Origin: Gemmata massiliana
Lineage (GTDB): Bacteria > Planctomycetota > Planctomycetia > Gemmatales > Gemmataceae
DNA: 64,000 nucleotides
Direction: 5' to 3'
NCBI GenBank assembly: GCA_000531095.1
Contig: HG799470.1
Coordinates: 198,268 to 262,267, forward strand
The notes beneath the pieces are model-generated. The model was given only the letters and a program-made list of their open reading frames with translations. It had not been told where the DNA came from and did not search any database. Both the position numbers and the translations under genes were made by a program. Shown here one piece after another: positions 32,165 through 41,625 of the stretch; position 1 is the first letter of the stretch; each line of letters opens with the position of its first letter.

Positions 32165-32791
32165 ATGAGCGAAGCGACCAAACCGACCCCGGCCGAGGCC
32201 ACCGAACAACTCATCGACGCCGTTCAGCGGCTCTCCTCCGCGCGCAACACCGCGGAAATCACCAACATCGTCAAGGTCGCGGCCCGGCGCGTGACCGGCG
32301 CGGACGGCGCGTGTTTCGTGCTTCGCGACGACGAGAAGTGTTATTACGTGGACGAGGACGCCATCGCGCCGCTCTGGAAGGGCAAGCGGTTCCCGATGGA
32401 GGCGTGCATCAGCGGTTGGGTCATGCGGAACCGCCAGCCCGCCCTCATCCCCGATATCTACCTCGACGACCGCATTCCCCACGACGCCTACCGCGTCACG
32501 TTCGTTAAGAGCTTGGCCGTGGTCCCGATTCGGTCGCTCGGCCCGGTCGGGGCGATCGGAGTGTACTGGGCACAAACGGCGTGTCCGACTCCGACCGAAG
32601 TTCGGTGGCTCCAGTCCCTGGCCGATTCGACCGCTCTCGCACTGGAATACGTCCGGTCCCAAACCGAGACGAACAAAGCTCGGGGCATGGAAACACATGC
32701 GCACGAGTCCGCCGGTTGCGCGACGCAGCCCAGCGCCCCACAACCGGCGGACTCGTGCGCATGTGTTTCCTCACCAAGCGGTTCGAGGTGA
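32165..32791 (+). CDS. GAF-domain protein
   Basis: 208 aa. A short helix (TEQLIDAVQRLSSARNTAE) is followed by a GAF domain over about residues 35-165: RVTGADGACFVLRDD, GKRFPMEACISGWVM, PDIYLDDRIPHDAY and SLAVVPIRSLGPVGAIGVYW. GAF domains bind small ligands or sense redox state, usually with an output domain; none is present here. The last 30 codons run through a perfect inverted repeat and look like read-through of a mobile hairpin, so the original stop may have been lost. Confidence 0.85.
   Translation: MSEATKPTPAEATEQLIDAVQRLSSARNTAEITNIVKVAARRVTGADGACFVLRDDEKCYYVDEDAIAPLWKGKRFPMEACISGWVMRNRQPALIPDIYLDDRIPHDAYRVTFVKSLAVVPIRSLGPVGAIGVYWAQTACPTPTEVRWLQSLADSTALALEYVRSQTETNKARGMETHAHESAGCATQPSAPQPADSCACVSSPSGSR
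32689..32770. repeat. Perfect 30-bp inverted repeat at the end of the GAF gene
   Basis: Arms at 32689-32718 (starting GGAAACACATGCGCACGAG) and 32741-32770 are exact reverse complements with a 22-bp loop. Each arm contains ATGTG/CACAT near its outer end. It overlaps the GAF 3' end and the start of the next small ORF. Confidence 0.95.
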
Positions 32792-33006
32792 ACGGTCAGT
32801 GGGTGCCGGTGGAAGCATTACTCGAACAGTCGTTCGGGCTACACGTGACTCACGGTCTCAGTCCCGAGGGCATCGCACAACTGGCGCTCGACCGCAACAG
32901 TCGCGCCCCCGCCGACGACACGCAGCACGACAACGAACCCGCAGCTAGCGAAACGGCAACTCCCAACCCCGATAGAGTTTGCGCTGCTCCAGTTTGTGCC
33001 GAGTAA
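32761..33006 (+). CDS. Small hypothetical protein starting inside the inverted repeat
   Basis: 81 aa from the ATG at 32761, which lies in the right arm of the 30-bp inverted repeat. The segment KRFEVNGQWVPVEALLEQ and GLHVTHGLSPEGIAQLALD looks protein-like; the tail is low-complexity and acidic. Overlaps the GAF 3' end by 31 bp in another frame. It may be a fragment rather than a full gene. Confidence 0.4.
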   Translation: MCFLTKRFEVNGQWVPVEALLEQSFGLHVTHGLSPEGIAQLALDRNSRAPADDTQHDNEPAASETATPNPDRVCAAPVCAE

Positions 33007-33087
33007 TCTTCGGCTACCCATTTTGCCGATAGTACCGGTTGGGCAACCGTCCTTGGTGGCGGCGCTGCGCGCTGCTAAACTGGGCGC

Positions 33088-35454
33088 ATGCACACTTTGA
33101 CGCCCGACACCGCGGAGCGACCGGCCATGACGGCCCCCAACACGCTGTTTGAAGTCGAAAACGAGCGCGAACTTCCCAAGCCTGTTTCTGTCCCCGCGAC
33201 GTTGTTCGCGGACATCGTGTTCGACCGGCCGCTCGACCACGCCTACACTTACGCGGTTCCCGAATCTCTTGTTGCGAAAATCGGCGTCGGGAAGCGCGTC
33301 GAAGTGCCGTTCGGTAAGGGCGGCAAAGGGACCGCGGGGTTCTGCGTGCGCGTGACCGACGTGCAGCCCACGTCCGGCTACGAGATCAAGACCGTCACCC
33401 GCGTGCTCGACGACGACGCCATCGTCGACGAGCACCTCATGAAGCTCACGCGGTGGATGGCGGATTACTACCTCTGCGGGTGGGGCCAAGTGTTGCACGC
33501 GGTCGTGCCCGCGGGCGTGCGCGACAACGCCGGCACGCGCGTCGCGTCGTTCGTTGAGCCGCTCCCCAAAGAGAAGCTGCCGAACCCGCTCCCGACCGTC
33601 ACGCCACAACAGAAGGCCGCGCTCGACAAGCTCAAGAAGGAGAACCGGCCGCTCGAAGTGCTCCAACTCGCCCGACTCGCGAAATGCACAACGGGCGTGG
33701 TCGCCGGATTAATCAAGAAAGGACTCGTCCGTAAGTTCAGCGAGCGCATCGAAACGCCCGCGGCAACACCCGACGCCGAAACCGAAGACCAAAGCACCAG
33801 CGCGCCGCACGTCGAGATCGCGCTGAACGCGGACCAGCTCCGCGTGTGGGAACCACTCAAGAGCGCGCTCGAAACCGGCGGCTACCACCCGTTCCTGCTG
33901 CACGGCGTTACGGGAAGCGGCAAGACGGAAGTGTACCTGCGTGCGATCGAAGAGGTGGTGAAGCAGGGCAAGGAAGTCATCGTTCTGGTGCCCGAAATCT
34001 CACTCACTCCGCAAACGATTTCGCGATTCAAGGGTCGGTGCGGGAACCTCGCGGTGCTGCACAGCCACCTCACCGACGCCGAGCGCGGCGGGTACTGGCG
34101 CCGCGTGGCCACCGGGCACATTCAGGTCGTCGTCGGCGCACGCAGTGCCGTGTTCGCGCCGACGCGGAAGCTCGGCCTCATCGTGATCGACGAGGAGCAC
34201 GAGAACAGCTTCAAACAGGAATCGACGCCGCGCTACCACGCACGCGACGTGGCGGTCATGCGCGCCCGGCTCGAAGGCATTCCCATCCTGATGGGGTCCG
34301 CGACACCGAGCCTCGAAAGTTGGGCGAACGCGGAGCGCGGGAACTACACCGTGCTGAGCATGCCGAACCGCGTCGCGAGCCGCCCGCTCCCCGCGGTGAA
34401 GTTAGTGGACCTGCGTCACGAACCGAAGACACCCGGCAAGCACTACGCGATCGGCCCGACGCTCGAATCCGCGATGCGAAAAACGCTCAAGGAGAAGGGC
34501 CAAATCATCCTGCTGTTGAACCGCCGCGGGTTCAGCACGCACGTGCATTGCGAGGCGTGCGGACACGTGGCGCAGTGTGCCCACTGCGATCTCGCGATGA
34601 CGTTCCACCGCACGAAGAACTCGCTGATGTGCCACTACTGCGGGTTCGAGACGGCCCCGTTCCAGAAGTGCCCCGCGTGCTCGCAACCCGCGATGCGCTA
34701 CCAGGGGTTGGGGACCGAGAAACTACAGGTCGAAATCGAAGAGAAGTTCCCCGGCAACGTGTGCCAGCGCATGGACTCGGACACGATGTCGAAGCCCGGG
34801 AGCCACCAGCGCGTACTCGATGCGTTCCGCGACGGGCTGATCCAGATCCTCGTCGGCACGCAGATGATCGCGAAGGGGCTGGACTTCCCCAACGTCACGC
34901 TCGTGGGCGTGGTGAACGCGGACGTGGGGCTGCACCTGCCGGACTTCCGCAGCGCGGAACGCACGTTCCAGTTGCTCGCGCAGGTCGCGGGCCGGGCCGG
35001 GCGCGGCGAGAAGGGCGGGCAGGTGCTCGTGCAAACGTTTACTCCAGACCACCCGTGTATCACGCTCGCTTCGCACCACAATTACGGCGAGTTCGCGAAA
35101 CTCGAACTCGTACACCGCAAGCAGCACAAGTACCCGCCCTACGAGCGCCTCGCGCGCCTCATCGTTCGCAGCGAAAAAGAAGAGGCCGCGGCCACGTTCG
35201 CGGACACGCTGGCCGGTACCTTCAAGGAAGCGATGAAGCGTGCCACCACCGCACAGGGACACACGCCGGTGCGACTACTCGGTCCGGCCGAGTGCCCGGT
35301 GTTTCGGTTAAACAACTTCTACCGGTTCCACTTCCAGATCCAGTCCGACAGCAGCGCGGTGCTGCACGAAGTCCTGCGCAACGTGCTGACGCTCGCGAAG
35401 CCGCCCAGCGGCGTCGAGTTCCAGGTGGACATCGACCCGTACAGCATGTTGTGA
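33088..35454 (+). CDS. priA: Primosomal protein N' (replication restart helicase PriA)
   Basis: 788 aa (or 775 from the ATG at 33127). N-terminal 3'-DNA-binding domain (about 45-150), winged helix, then a superfamily 2 helicase with Walker A GVTGSGKTEVY (about residue 273) and DEEH box. The zinc domain has eight cysteines (CEACGHVAQCAHC and CHYCGFETAPFQKCPAC). Helicase C-terminal motifs follow: VGTQMIAKGLDFPNV and QVAGRAGRGEKGGQ. It reloads the replisome at stalled forks. A clear hairpin terminator lies 19 bp after the stop. Confidence 0.96.
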   Translation: MHTLTPDTAERPAMTAPNTLFEVENERELPKPVSVPATLFADIVFDRPLDHAYTYAVPESLVAKIGVGKRVEVPFGKGGKGTAGFCVRVTDVQPTSGYEIKTVTRVLDDDAIVDEHLMKLTRWMADYYLCGWGQVLHAVVPAGVRDNAGTRVASFVEPLPKEKLPNPLPTVTPQQKAALDKLKKENRPLEVLQLARLAKCTTGVVAGLIKKGLVRKFSERIETPAATPDAETEDQSTSAPHVEIALNADQLRVWEPLKSALETGGYHPFLLHGVTGSGKTEVYLRAIEEVVKQGKEVIVLVPEISLTPQTISRFKGRCGNLAVLHSHLTDAERGGYWRRVATGHIQVVVGARSAVFAPTRKLGLIVIDEEHENSFKQESTPRYHARDVAVMRARLEGIPILMGSATPSLESWANAERGNYTVLSMPNRVASRPLPAVKLVDLRHEPKTPGKHYAIGPTLESAMRKTLKEKGQIILLLNRRGFSTHVHCEACGHVAQCAHCDLAMTFHRTKNSLMCHYCGFETAPFQKCPACSQPAMRYQGLGTEKLQVEIEEKFPGNVCQRMDSDTMSKPGSHQRVLDAFRDGLIQILVGTQMIAKGLDFPNVTLVGVVNADVGLHLPDFRSAERTFQLLAQVAGRAGRGEKGGQVLVQTFTPDHPCITLASHHNYGEFAKLELVHRKQHKYPPYERLARLIVRSEKEEAAATFADTLAGTFKEAMKRATTAQGHTPVRLLGPAECPVFRLNNFYRFHFQIQSDSSAVLHEVLRNVLTLAKPPSGVEFQVDIDPYSML

Positions 35455-35473
35455 CCCGCCCCGCCAGAAGCTA

Positions 35474-35508
35474 CGATCGGTTCAGTCCAACAGGGGCTGA
35501 ACCGATCG
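35474..35508 (+). terminator. Hairpin terminator after priA
   Basis: Perfect 12-bp stem CGATCGGTTCAG (35474-35485) and CTGAACCGATCG (35497-35508), 11-nt loop, then CGTTTCG. It closes the priA transcript; the T-run is short. Confidence 0.75.
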
Positions 35509-35630
35509 CGTTTCGTGGGTGCGTAACGTTGGAGTCAGTGAATCGCGCGTACCCCGACAAGTCGTAAGAAGCTTGCGTTGCACCGTCGTTTGAGTTCCAA
35601 TCGTGTCATCAACTCACGTCGGAGTGACAC

Positions 35631-36311
35631 ATGCCCACATCAACAACGTGTGGTGTCGCGGCGCTCGTACTGCTGATCGGTTCGACACCCAGTACGGCGG
35701 AAGACGTGATCTTCGCGGACAACTTCAAGGACGGTCTGTCCAAGAAATGGGAGCCTGTCGGCCTCGACAAGAAGGACTACCGAATCAAGGACGGCGGGCT
35801 GGAAATGCGCGTTCAGAACGGGGGATTGGGGAAGAACACACCGATGCTCAAGGTGATCCTGCCGTTCGACGCGACCGACACCGTGGTCGCCTCGGTCAAA
35901 GTGACGCCGCTCGACGAGTTCACGGCCGACAAGGAGCTCGCCGGGGTCTGTCTGCTAACCGATGGGAGTCCGGAATTCGCCGCCAAGAAACAGCGCGTGA
36001 AAGACAAGCTGGTCTTCGCGCCGGGCAACTACATCTTTAAAGGTCAACCGGGCGAAGAGGGCGACATCGCGAAGTACGAGGTGAAGTACACCGACGCGAC
36101 GAACGACGCCGGCGCGTTGCGGATCATCGTCCGCGGCAGCTACGGGTACTTCCAGGTCGGGCCGTCCGTGAAGGACGAATACAAGAATTTCTTCCACTCC
36201 GCACTACGGAAAGAAGCCAAGGAACGCGGGTTCTGCCTGACCGCCACCGGCGCGCCCGATAAGGCGGAGCACTGGGTCCGGTTCACCGATTTCAAGGTCA
36301 CCAAGAATTGA
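35631..36311 (+). CDS. Secreted hypothetical protein, DUF1080/concanavalin-like
   Basis: 226 aa with a signal peptide (about residues 1-23, ending STA). The mature part resembles the concanavalin-like DUF1080 fold: FADNFKDGLSKKWEPVG at the start, KDYRIKDGGLEMRVQ, and the ending HWVRFTDFKVTKN. DUF1080-type proteins are frequent in planctomycetes and are thought to bind or cleave glycans; catalytic residues are not evident here. Confidence 0.75.
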   Translation: MPTSTTCGVAALVLLIGSTPSTAEDVIFADNFKDGLSKKWEPVGLDKKDYRIKDGGLEMRVQNGGLGKNTPMLKVILPFDATDTVVASVKVTPLDEFTADKELAGVCLLTDGSPEFAAKKQRVKDKLVFAPGNYIFKGQPGEEGDIAKYEVKYTDATNDAGALRIIVRGSYGYFQVGPSVKDEYKNFFHSALRKEAKERGFCLTATGAPDKAEHWVRFTDFKVTKN

Positions 36312-36443
36312 GATTTGAACTTGATCGAACCATAGACCGAATGAGGCCCACGGTCGATATCGGTACGATTGGTAGGGACGGGTCTGGACCGAGTGGGTTG
36401 CCGAATTTGTTCGGCAGCCCACGCTCGGAAGAGCGAAAGTAGA

Positions 36444-37151
36444 CTACAGCCACGAGCAGTCCGACGAGGTCTGTGTGACTCGATCCTTCGGGAACAGGAT
36501 CGACGACCCCAAGTTACTGTACCCCTCGTTGATGACGTCCGTCAAACAGCCGGGACCGGTCGCCATCTGGGTCCAGGCGTTCTTCGTGTCCTTGTTCGTC
36601 CGGCGGTCCGCGGCCCACGCTTTAGACGAATAAGTCTTGTAGCTTTCGATCATCTTCTTGCGGTACTTGATGAAGAACGGGTGCCCCTTCTTGCCCGCGT
36701 ACAGGACGTCGTTCGAGTAGGCCCCCTCCAGGGGCTGGTTGACGAGGAACTTGTGCGGCGCGGGCAGGCTCCCGAGCGGCTTACCCGTATCGACGTCCGT
36801 GTCCAAGTACAGCCCGCCGTGCTTAATCAGGATCGCCACCCGCAGGATGTCGCTGGCGGCCCCGTAGTTCGGGTACTGGAGGTACAGTTCGTCCGAGAAC
36901 ATATCGTCGAGGCCCACGAGCACCTTCTTCGACGACTGCCCGCAGTCCATGTACGTGATCCCGGAGAACTCGCGCTTCAGGCGCCCCATCATGTGGAGCC
37001 CCAAGCCGTCCAGAGTCTTGCTACTGTACCACAGGTGTACTTGCCACCCCCGGTTCACCGTGGCCCACTTCTGAATCCGTTGGAAGTAGGGCCGGTCCTT
37101 GCTCATCGGGACGAAGCTCCCGACCCAGATGAAGTGAAGCTTCTTAATCAT
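36444..37151 (-). CDS. TcdA/TcdB-like (DXD) glycosyltransferase
   Basis: 235 aa. N-terminal KKLHFIWVGSFVP is the nucleotide-binding start of the Gly_transf_sug/TcdA-TcdB-type GT-A fold. PNYGAASDILRVAILIKHG and LYLDTDVD (about residues 100-121) carry the DXD motif that binds Mn and UDP-sugar. The C-terminal MATGPGCLTDVI is also family-like. No signal peptide. Stand-alone bacterial members modify capsule or are toxin-derived effectors; which applies is unknown, and no polysaccharide gene cluster is near. Confidence 0.82.
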   Translation of the reverse strand: MIKKLHFIWVGSFVPMSKDRPYFQRIQKWATVNRGWQVHLWYSSKTLDGLGLHMMGRLKREFSGITYMDCGQSSKKVLVGLDDMFSDELYLQYPNYGAASDILRVAILIKHGGLYLDTDVDTGKPLGSLPAPHKFLVNQPLEGAYSNDVLYAGKKGHPFFIKYRKKMIESYKTYSSKAWAADRRTNKDTKNAWTQMATGPGCLTDVINEGYSNLGSSILFPKDRVTQTSSDCSWL

Positions 37152-37325
37152 CGACAGTGCCTACGATTTTGAGTGCTGTTGACAGGCGAACAACGGCGGC
37201 GAGTGTGAAAAGTATTACGAAGGCACCGGCGATTTTATTTCACCCTCGCTGGAAAAGTCACGGCTGATCGAAGATGATGACGCCCTACTCCCGCGCCAAC
37301 ACGCGATCGGCCCCCTGCCGCGCAC

Positions 37326-37661
37326 CTATTGTCTAGCGCGGTAGTGAGCTAGAGGGGAGCATTGTTTTTTTGTTTTCTTGATGACGATCTTTTTGATGTC
37401 CGTGTTCCCCTTCTCGATCTGAATCTCGATCGTGTCCCCCTCTTTAATGTCCGCGAGCCTCGCTTCGGCCTCGCCGGTCACCGTCTTCTTGACGATCTTG
37501 GTTTCATCGCCCGGCTGGAACACCTTCGCGAAGTCCGTGAAGATCCGCCCATCTTTGACGCGCTCGACCGTTTCGGTCTGCGTCACCAGTTCAGCAGCAC
37601 GTACCCCGGCTACAGTGCCGATCAGAGCGAAAAAGATCGCCAGATACTGGATCGCCTTCAT
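37326..37661 (-). CDS. Small secreted hypothetical protein
   Basis: 111 aa from the ATG at 37661, beginning MKAIQYLAIFFALIGTVAG, a signal peptide ending VRA-AE. The short mature domain is Lys/Glu/Thr-rich (KIVKKTVTGEAEARL, DTIEIQIEKGNTDIKKIV). An in-frame upstream extension to 37775 is possible but lacks a signal-like start. No family recognised. Confidence 0.65.
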   Translation of the reverse strand: MKAIQYLAIFFALIGTVAGVRAAELVTQTETVERVKDGRIFTDFAKVFQPGDETKIVKKTVTGEAEARLADIKEGDTIEIQIEKGNTDIKKIVIKKTKKQCSPLAHYRARQ

Positions 37662-37889
37662 GGGAATCTCGAATGGATAGTGTTGCTCGGTCCGGTTCTG
37701 AGATTGCTCTCTCCCGAGTACCAGATCAACCACCCCGCGCCCGCATGTGCAGCGCCCCGAACAGAGACATCGCACACGAAAAGTGAGCCAAGTAGACCGC
37801 CACCAAAATTCCGGCGTTTCCGTGTATGAATTCGGCCGGCTCGCGGATCAGTATGGGGACGAGAACCCGTTACCCCACGAATCCGTGTT

Positions 37890-39294
37890 ATGTCGCGTCG
37901 CTTGCTACTCCGATTACTCGCGTCTACGCCGAGCGCGACCGATCACGTTGCGGACGCGGAGCTGCTCCGCCGGTTCGTCGCGTCGAACGACTCGGCCGCG
38001 TTCGAGCTGGTCGCGCGCCGACACGCGGACGCGGTCTGGGCCACGTGTCGGCGCACGCTCCGTTCCGAGGCCGACGCGGAAGATGCGTTCCAGGCCACGT
38101 TTCTCGCACTCGTGCGCAAGGCCAAGACGATTAACGCGCCGTGTGTCGGCGGGTGGCTGCACCGCGTGGCGGTAAACGCAGCGCTCAAACTGCGTGAGCG
38201 CGCGGCCCGCAGTTCCCCACTCGAACCGAACCAACTCGATTCGATACCGGCCGCATCTGCGTCCCCACCCAATACGGAAAGTGCGACCGCCGTTCACGAG
38301 GAACTCGCGCGGCTCCCCGAGCGCGAGCGATTGCCCGTCGTGTTGTGCGACCTCGAAGGTCTGTCGCACGCAGACGCGGCCAAAGCACTCGGCTGGCCGA
38401 TCGGCACCGTGTCCGGGCGCCTCAGTCGCGCCCGGGCGAAGCTCCGCGAGCGTCTGGCTCACCGCGGACTGACACCAGCCGCGGTTCTGCTCTCCACACT
38501 GACCGCACCTCCGCACCTGACCGCAACCATTCTGTCCCTGACCACGGGCGCGGTACCGCCCGCGGTCGCGTCTCTTACCGAAGGAGCCCTTGTGATGCTG
38601 AAGACAACGAATTGGACCTGGACCACAAGCATCGGAATCGCTGGTCTGTTTGGTGCGGGCAGTGTAATCGCGTTGGCCTCTGGTAACGGTAAGGTGCTGC
38701 CACTTCCGGACATCGCGCTCGCACCCGTTCCAATCGCAGCCAATAACCCCGCACCGACGAAAGACGAACCCGCAGATGAGAAGTGGATTCAAGGACAAGC
38801 AATCGGTATGCCGGCCATTCCACCGACGGCGTTTCCCGAACTCGCCTTACCCGAACCGTACCCAAACGACCTTGATGAGCGCAAAGCCGCTTTCAAGAAG
38901 TTGTGTCCGCGACTAACTGGGGAAATCGTCCTGAAAATTGAAGCAACAGATAACACGCACCGAAAGTTGTTGAAAGCGCGATTGCACCAGGGAACATTAG
39001 AGTTTCAACGTTTTCAGGAAGCACTTGATGTCGTCGGGGGCGTGGAAGCTGATGTCCCTCTCAGATACGACTGCCTGTCCGATATGCAAATGGCAGCAAC
39101 AGAACTATGGGCAAAAGGAGCCGAAAGAACTCGTTCCGTGGCTCGAGGAACTGCTCGTACTCACCAAGAAATTGGAACGATCCACGCACCTTCGCGTGGA
39201 AGCAGGTGCGATCCGACCCATGATCCTCAACCACGCGATCCGGCACCGCCTGGCGCTCGAAGCGGCACTTTGGAAGGTGAAGAACGGCAAATAA
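37890..39294 (+). CDS. ECF sigma factor with membrane-anchored C-terminal extension, frameshifted near the 3' end
   Basis: Sigma-70 region 2 (about residues 25-95: FVASNDSAAFELVARRHAD, DAEDAFQATFLALVRKA) and region 4 (about 135-190: LPERERLPVVLCDLEGLSH, GWPIGTVSGRLSRARAKL). A Leu/Thr-rich link, a membrane helix (about 245-265, SIGIAGLFGAGSVIALA) and an extracytoplasmic tail follow, the layout of Gob-type ECF factors. At the AAAA run 39113-39116 the frame shifts by one base. Removing one A gives a continuous tail (KEPKELVPWLEELLVLTKK ... KVKNGK) ending at 39294. Confidence 0.85.
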
Positions 39295-39364
39295 GCGGTA
39301 GTGTGCCTCACACATCGAAAAAAGCGAACAGAAAAGGAGCACGTGGACATTTTCCCGGCAGTAC

Positions 39365-39508
39365 ACGTTCGCTTCCGCTCTCGCCTCAACCGGAACCGGA
39401 GCGAAGGAGCTTCGGACCCTGGCCTGTTACTCGGACCCGCGCCTCACCCGCGATCTGCACGCCCACGCCCGGATCGCCAAACTCGTGAAAGCCGTCAGCC
39501 GGATTCGG
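39365..39508 (+). pseudogene. Tyrosine recombinase (integrase) C-terminal remnant
   Basis: An open frame reads ALASTGTGAKELRTLACYSDP then RLTRDLHAHARIAKLVKAV, which resembles the box II region of phage-type integrases (typically ALARHSDPRLTxxxYxHA). The His before the SDP motif is Cys, and the catalytic Tyr is His. No upstream integrase sequence is found. It lies about 260 bp from tRNA-Cys, a common integration target. Confidence 0.45.
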
Positions 39509-39765
39509 TTCAACACCCACTTCGAGCCCCTTGTGGGGCTCTCAACCACGACGAATTGGAGCAAATCATTTTCAGGTTGTGCCTTATGTTCAAGTCCATG
39601 CCCGCCACGGTTGCAGTTTTTTGGGTGCACTCGCCGTGGGGATTTCTGGGAACTCTGTGGAACACCTGGACACTAAGTGGCCGTCGAAAAGGGCATACCC
39701 ATAAATGACACGAACCCCAGGAAATTCCGGGGGTTCGCTGAGATTCACGGGCTTTCGGGACTTAG

Positions 39766-39836
39766 AGGCCTCGCCCGGATTTGAACCGGGGATGACGGTT
39801 TTGCAAACCGTTGCCTTACCACTTGGCGACGAGGCC
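39766..39836 (-). tRNA. tRNA-Cys (GCA)
   Basis: Read on the minus strand: acceptor GGCCTCG/CGAGGCC, anticodon arm ACGGT-TTGCAAA-ACCGT giving GCA, T-arm CCCGG-TTCAAAT-CCGGG. Discriminator T, no encoded CCA, and the trailer again starts CT. A regular tRNA, unlike several in the array. Confidence 0.93.
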
Positions 39837-40906
39837 ATCAACCAACAATTTCAAGGCTTTTCGCGTTCCTCGCGTCGAATTCCTACTGAGGTTTGCAACC
39901 GTTGTGGGAATCACCACTCGCACCCACGTGTTGAGTGACGCATAAAGGATTCTACCGGTTCACGCTCTCCTCGAAAAGTCCCCAACCGACCGAAGAAACC
40001 GCACCCCGATTTTCCTCTCACACCTCACCCCGCGAGGGTTTTGACAGGAGTAAGATCCGGGCTGCATTTACTACTTCGGCAAACGGGGGCGGCGGGTTAA
40101 CGGGAAAATGCAGCGCGTGCCGGATGGCGGATGTCGGGAGGCCCTGGAGGAGTACAAGCGCGTTGCAGGCGCTCCGTTCCCTTGAACCGTGTGCGCCGGC
40201 AAGGAACGGTTTGGAAGACCTCGCGGCTACTTCGTTCGCCGCTCTGCGTGGGCTGCGGCGAACGAAGTAGGGCCGGTGATACCCGCGAACACGATCACGA
40301 TACCCAAGATGGTGTCCAGTACGGCCTGGGTAACGGCGACTTCGAGCCAACGGGTCCGAACGAGTCGGAGCGTGCGGGCGCCTGCATCCCGACGCGCGAG
40401 CGGTAATTGTACCCGGCGGCCGTCAAGAACTCTTTCAACCGGATGATCGTAGGTGGTCGATGGGCGAGCGTCCGGTAGTCGACGCACTGGAGGTGACGCG
40501 GGGGCTACGATCTCAATGGCTTTCGATTCGGGTGGTGCTTCGGATCGGGCAGGCCTAGGGCGCCAGCGACCATTACCAGCGGGTGCCGACGGGAACTGCG
40601 TGCGGCGTGAGCGGATCGGTTCGTTTGTAGGGCTATTCTTCAGCGGATGAAGCGCGAGAGCGAATCGGCCCGGATGTTCGCCACCCGCGACCACTGACCC
40701 TCGAGTGCCTGGAAGCGTTCCACAACCGCGACCGCTCATCCGGGGGGGGCGGCCGAGATTGAACGGACGTGTGAACCGACGCGCCGTTAATTTCGTGTCC
40801 ACTTTTTCTTGGAGAAGACCACCCGTTTCTGGTCCGATCGTATGAGAGCGGAAAAGCGCTTGCTGTTCTCCCGCACGAAAATTTTCGTGGTGGCCGTAGT
40901 GGGCTG
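39837..40906. other. Gene-poor stretch after tRNA-Cys
   Basis: About 1.07 kb in which no frame looks convincingly coding; several open frames exist but have low-complexity Arg/Pro/Ser composition. A minus-strand segment with TRWLEVAVTQAVLDTILGI near 40300-40370 could be the remnant of a membrane protein. A perfect 16-bp inverted repeat lies at 40227-40270. Confidence 0.55.
40227..40270. repeat. Perfect 16-bp inverted repeat
   Basis: Arms CTACTTCGTTCGCCGC (40227-40242) and GCGGCGAACGAAGTAG (40255-40270), 12-bp loop. No T-run follows, so it is probably a repeat or structural element rather than a terminator. Confidence 0.85.
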
Positions 40907-41128
40907 TTACCCCTCAGTGTCCGCGTCACTGGGGGTGGAGCACACCATCGGGAGAAAGCAGCAGTCCGGCCAGCCCTCGCGCATGTAGCGAGCCAATTCA
41001 CCATACGCGAGGGGGAAGATCCGGCGGCACCATTCGCACCGCAGCACGAAACGAACGGGAGGTGCGTTCCCGCCAACATTGCTGAAGGTGACCGGTTTAG
41101 CGTCGGGTTGAAGAGTTGATTGGGCCAC
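40907..41128 (-). CDS. Small zinc-ribbon-like hypothetical protein
   Basis: 73 aa. RCEWCRRIFPLAYGELARYM then DCC and MVC give a CxxC...CC arrangement that could bind zinc. No signal peptide. Isolated between two gene-poor stretches; the composition is protein-like but homology cannot be judged. Confidence 0.5.
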   Translation of the reverse strand: MAQSTLQPDAKPVTFSNVGGNAPPVRFVLRCEWCRRIFPLAYGELARYMREGWPDCCFLPMVCSTPSDADTEG

Positions 41129-41625
41129 GGCTGATCCCCTTTGGACTGAATGCGATTAATCGCGGTGAGGAATCAATCGATGTCGGAGGCATATTCGTGT
41201 CACATATTCCGTAATTGCGATCGGCCCGTGCACAAATATCGTTGCTCGGCGGCTTCGGTCGACCCATTGCTACGAGCAGTGTTTTGAAGGCGAACGCGGC
41301 CGGCATGGGAGAAGGCCCCCGAGAAAGAATGCGCCGGGGTGCAGGCGAGAAAACTGCTGGTACCCATGATCGGTTGGCCCCTGCTCAGTCCGGTGGTGAG
41401 CGGCCAAAGACCACAGACGACACCGGCGGCCGACGAGCCGAACAAATCGCTCCCTTCTTCGGGTACTCGTCCGTTAGCAACTGTCGGGATCGCCCCGAAG
41501 GGCGTCCCTACCTCGTAGCAGCCTGAAATTACTGTATTCACGGCGCACACGACGCGGGGGCGTTGGGTCACCGATCTGGTTCCGGGGACGGAATGAGGTT
41601 AGTTTGGGTGTGGAGGAGACGTGCC
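41129..41625. other. Intergenic stretch
   Basis: 497 bp with no convincing gene, tRNA or repeat. Open frames on both strands here have random-looking composition. A ribosome-binding site GGAGGAG lies at its end, serving the Uma2 gene. Confidence 0.55.

Noticed and set aside
31529..32743. 404-codon minus-strand frame joining transposase sequence with unrelated DNA
   Set aside because: Only the DESGFSQPLP part is transposase; the rest is antisense to the GAF gene and low-complexity.
33846..35567. 573-codon plus-strand frame overlapping priA
   Set aside because: Second-frame shadow of priA, which is complete with all helicase and zinc motifs.
39935..40802. Overlapping open frames of 85-190 codons after tRNA-Cys on both strands
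   Set aside because: Arg/Pro/Ser-rich composition, no ribosome-binding sites, and mutual overlap; only a weak hydrophobic stretch near 40300 might be a gene remnant.
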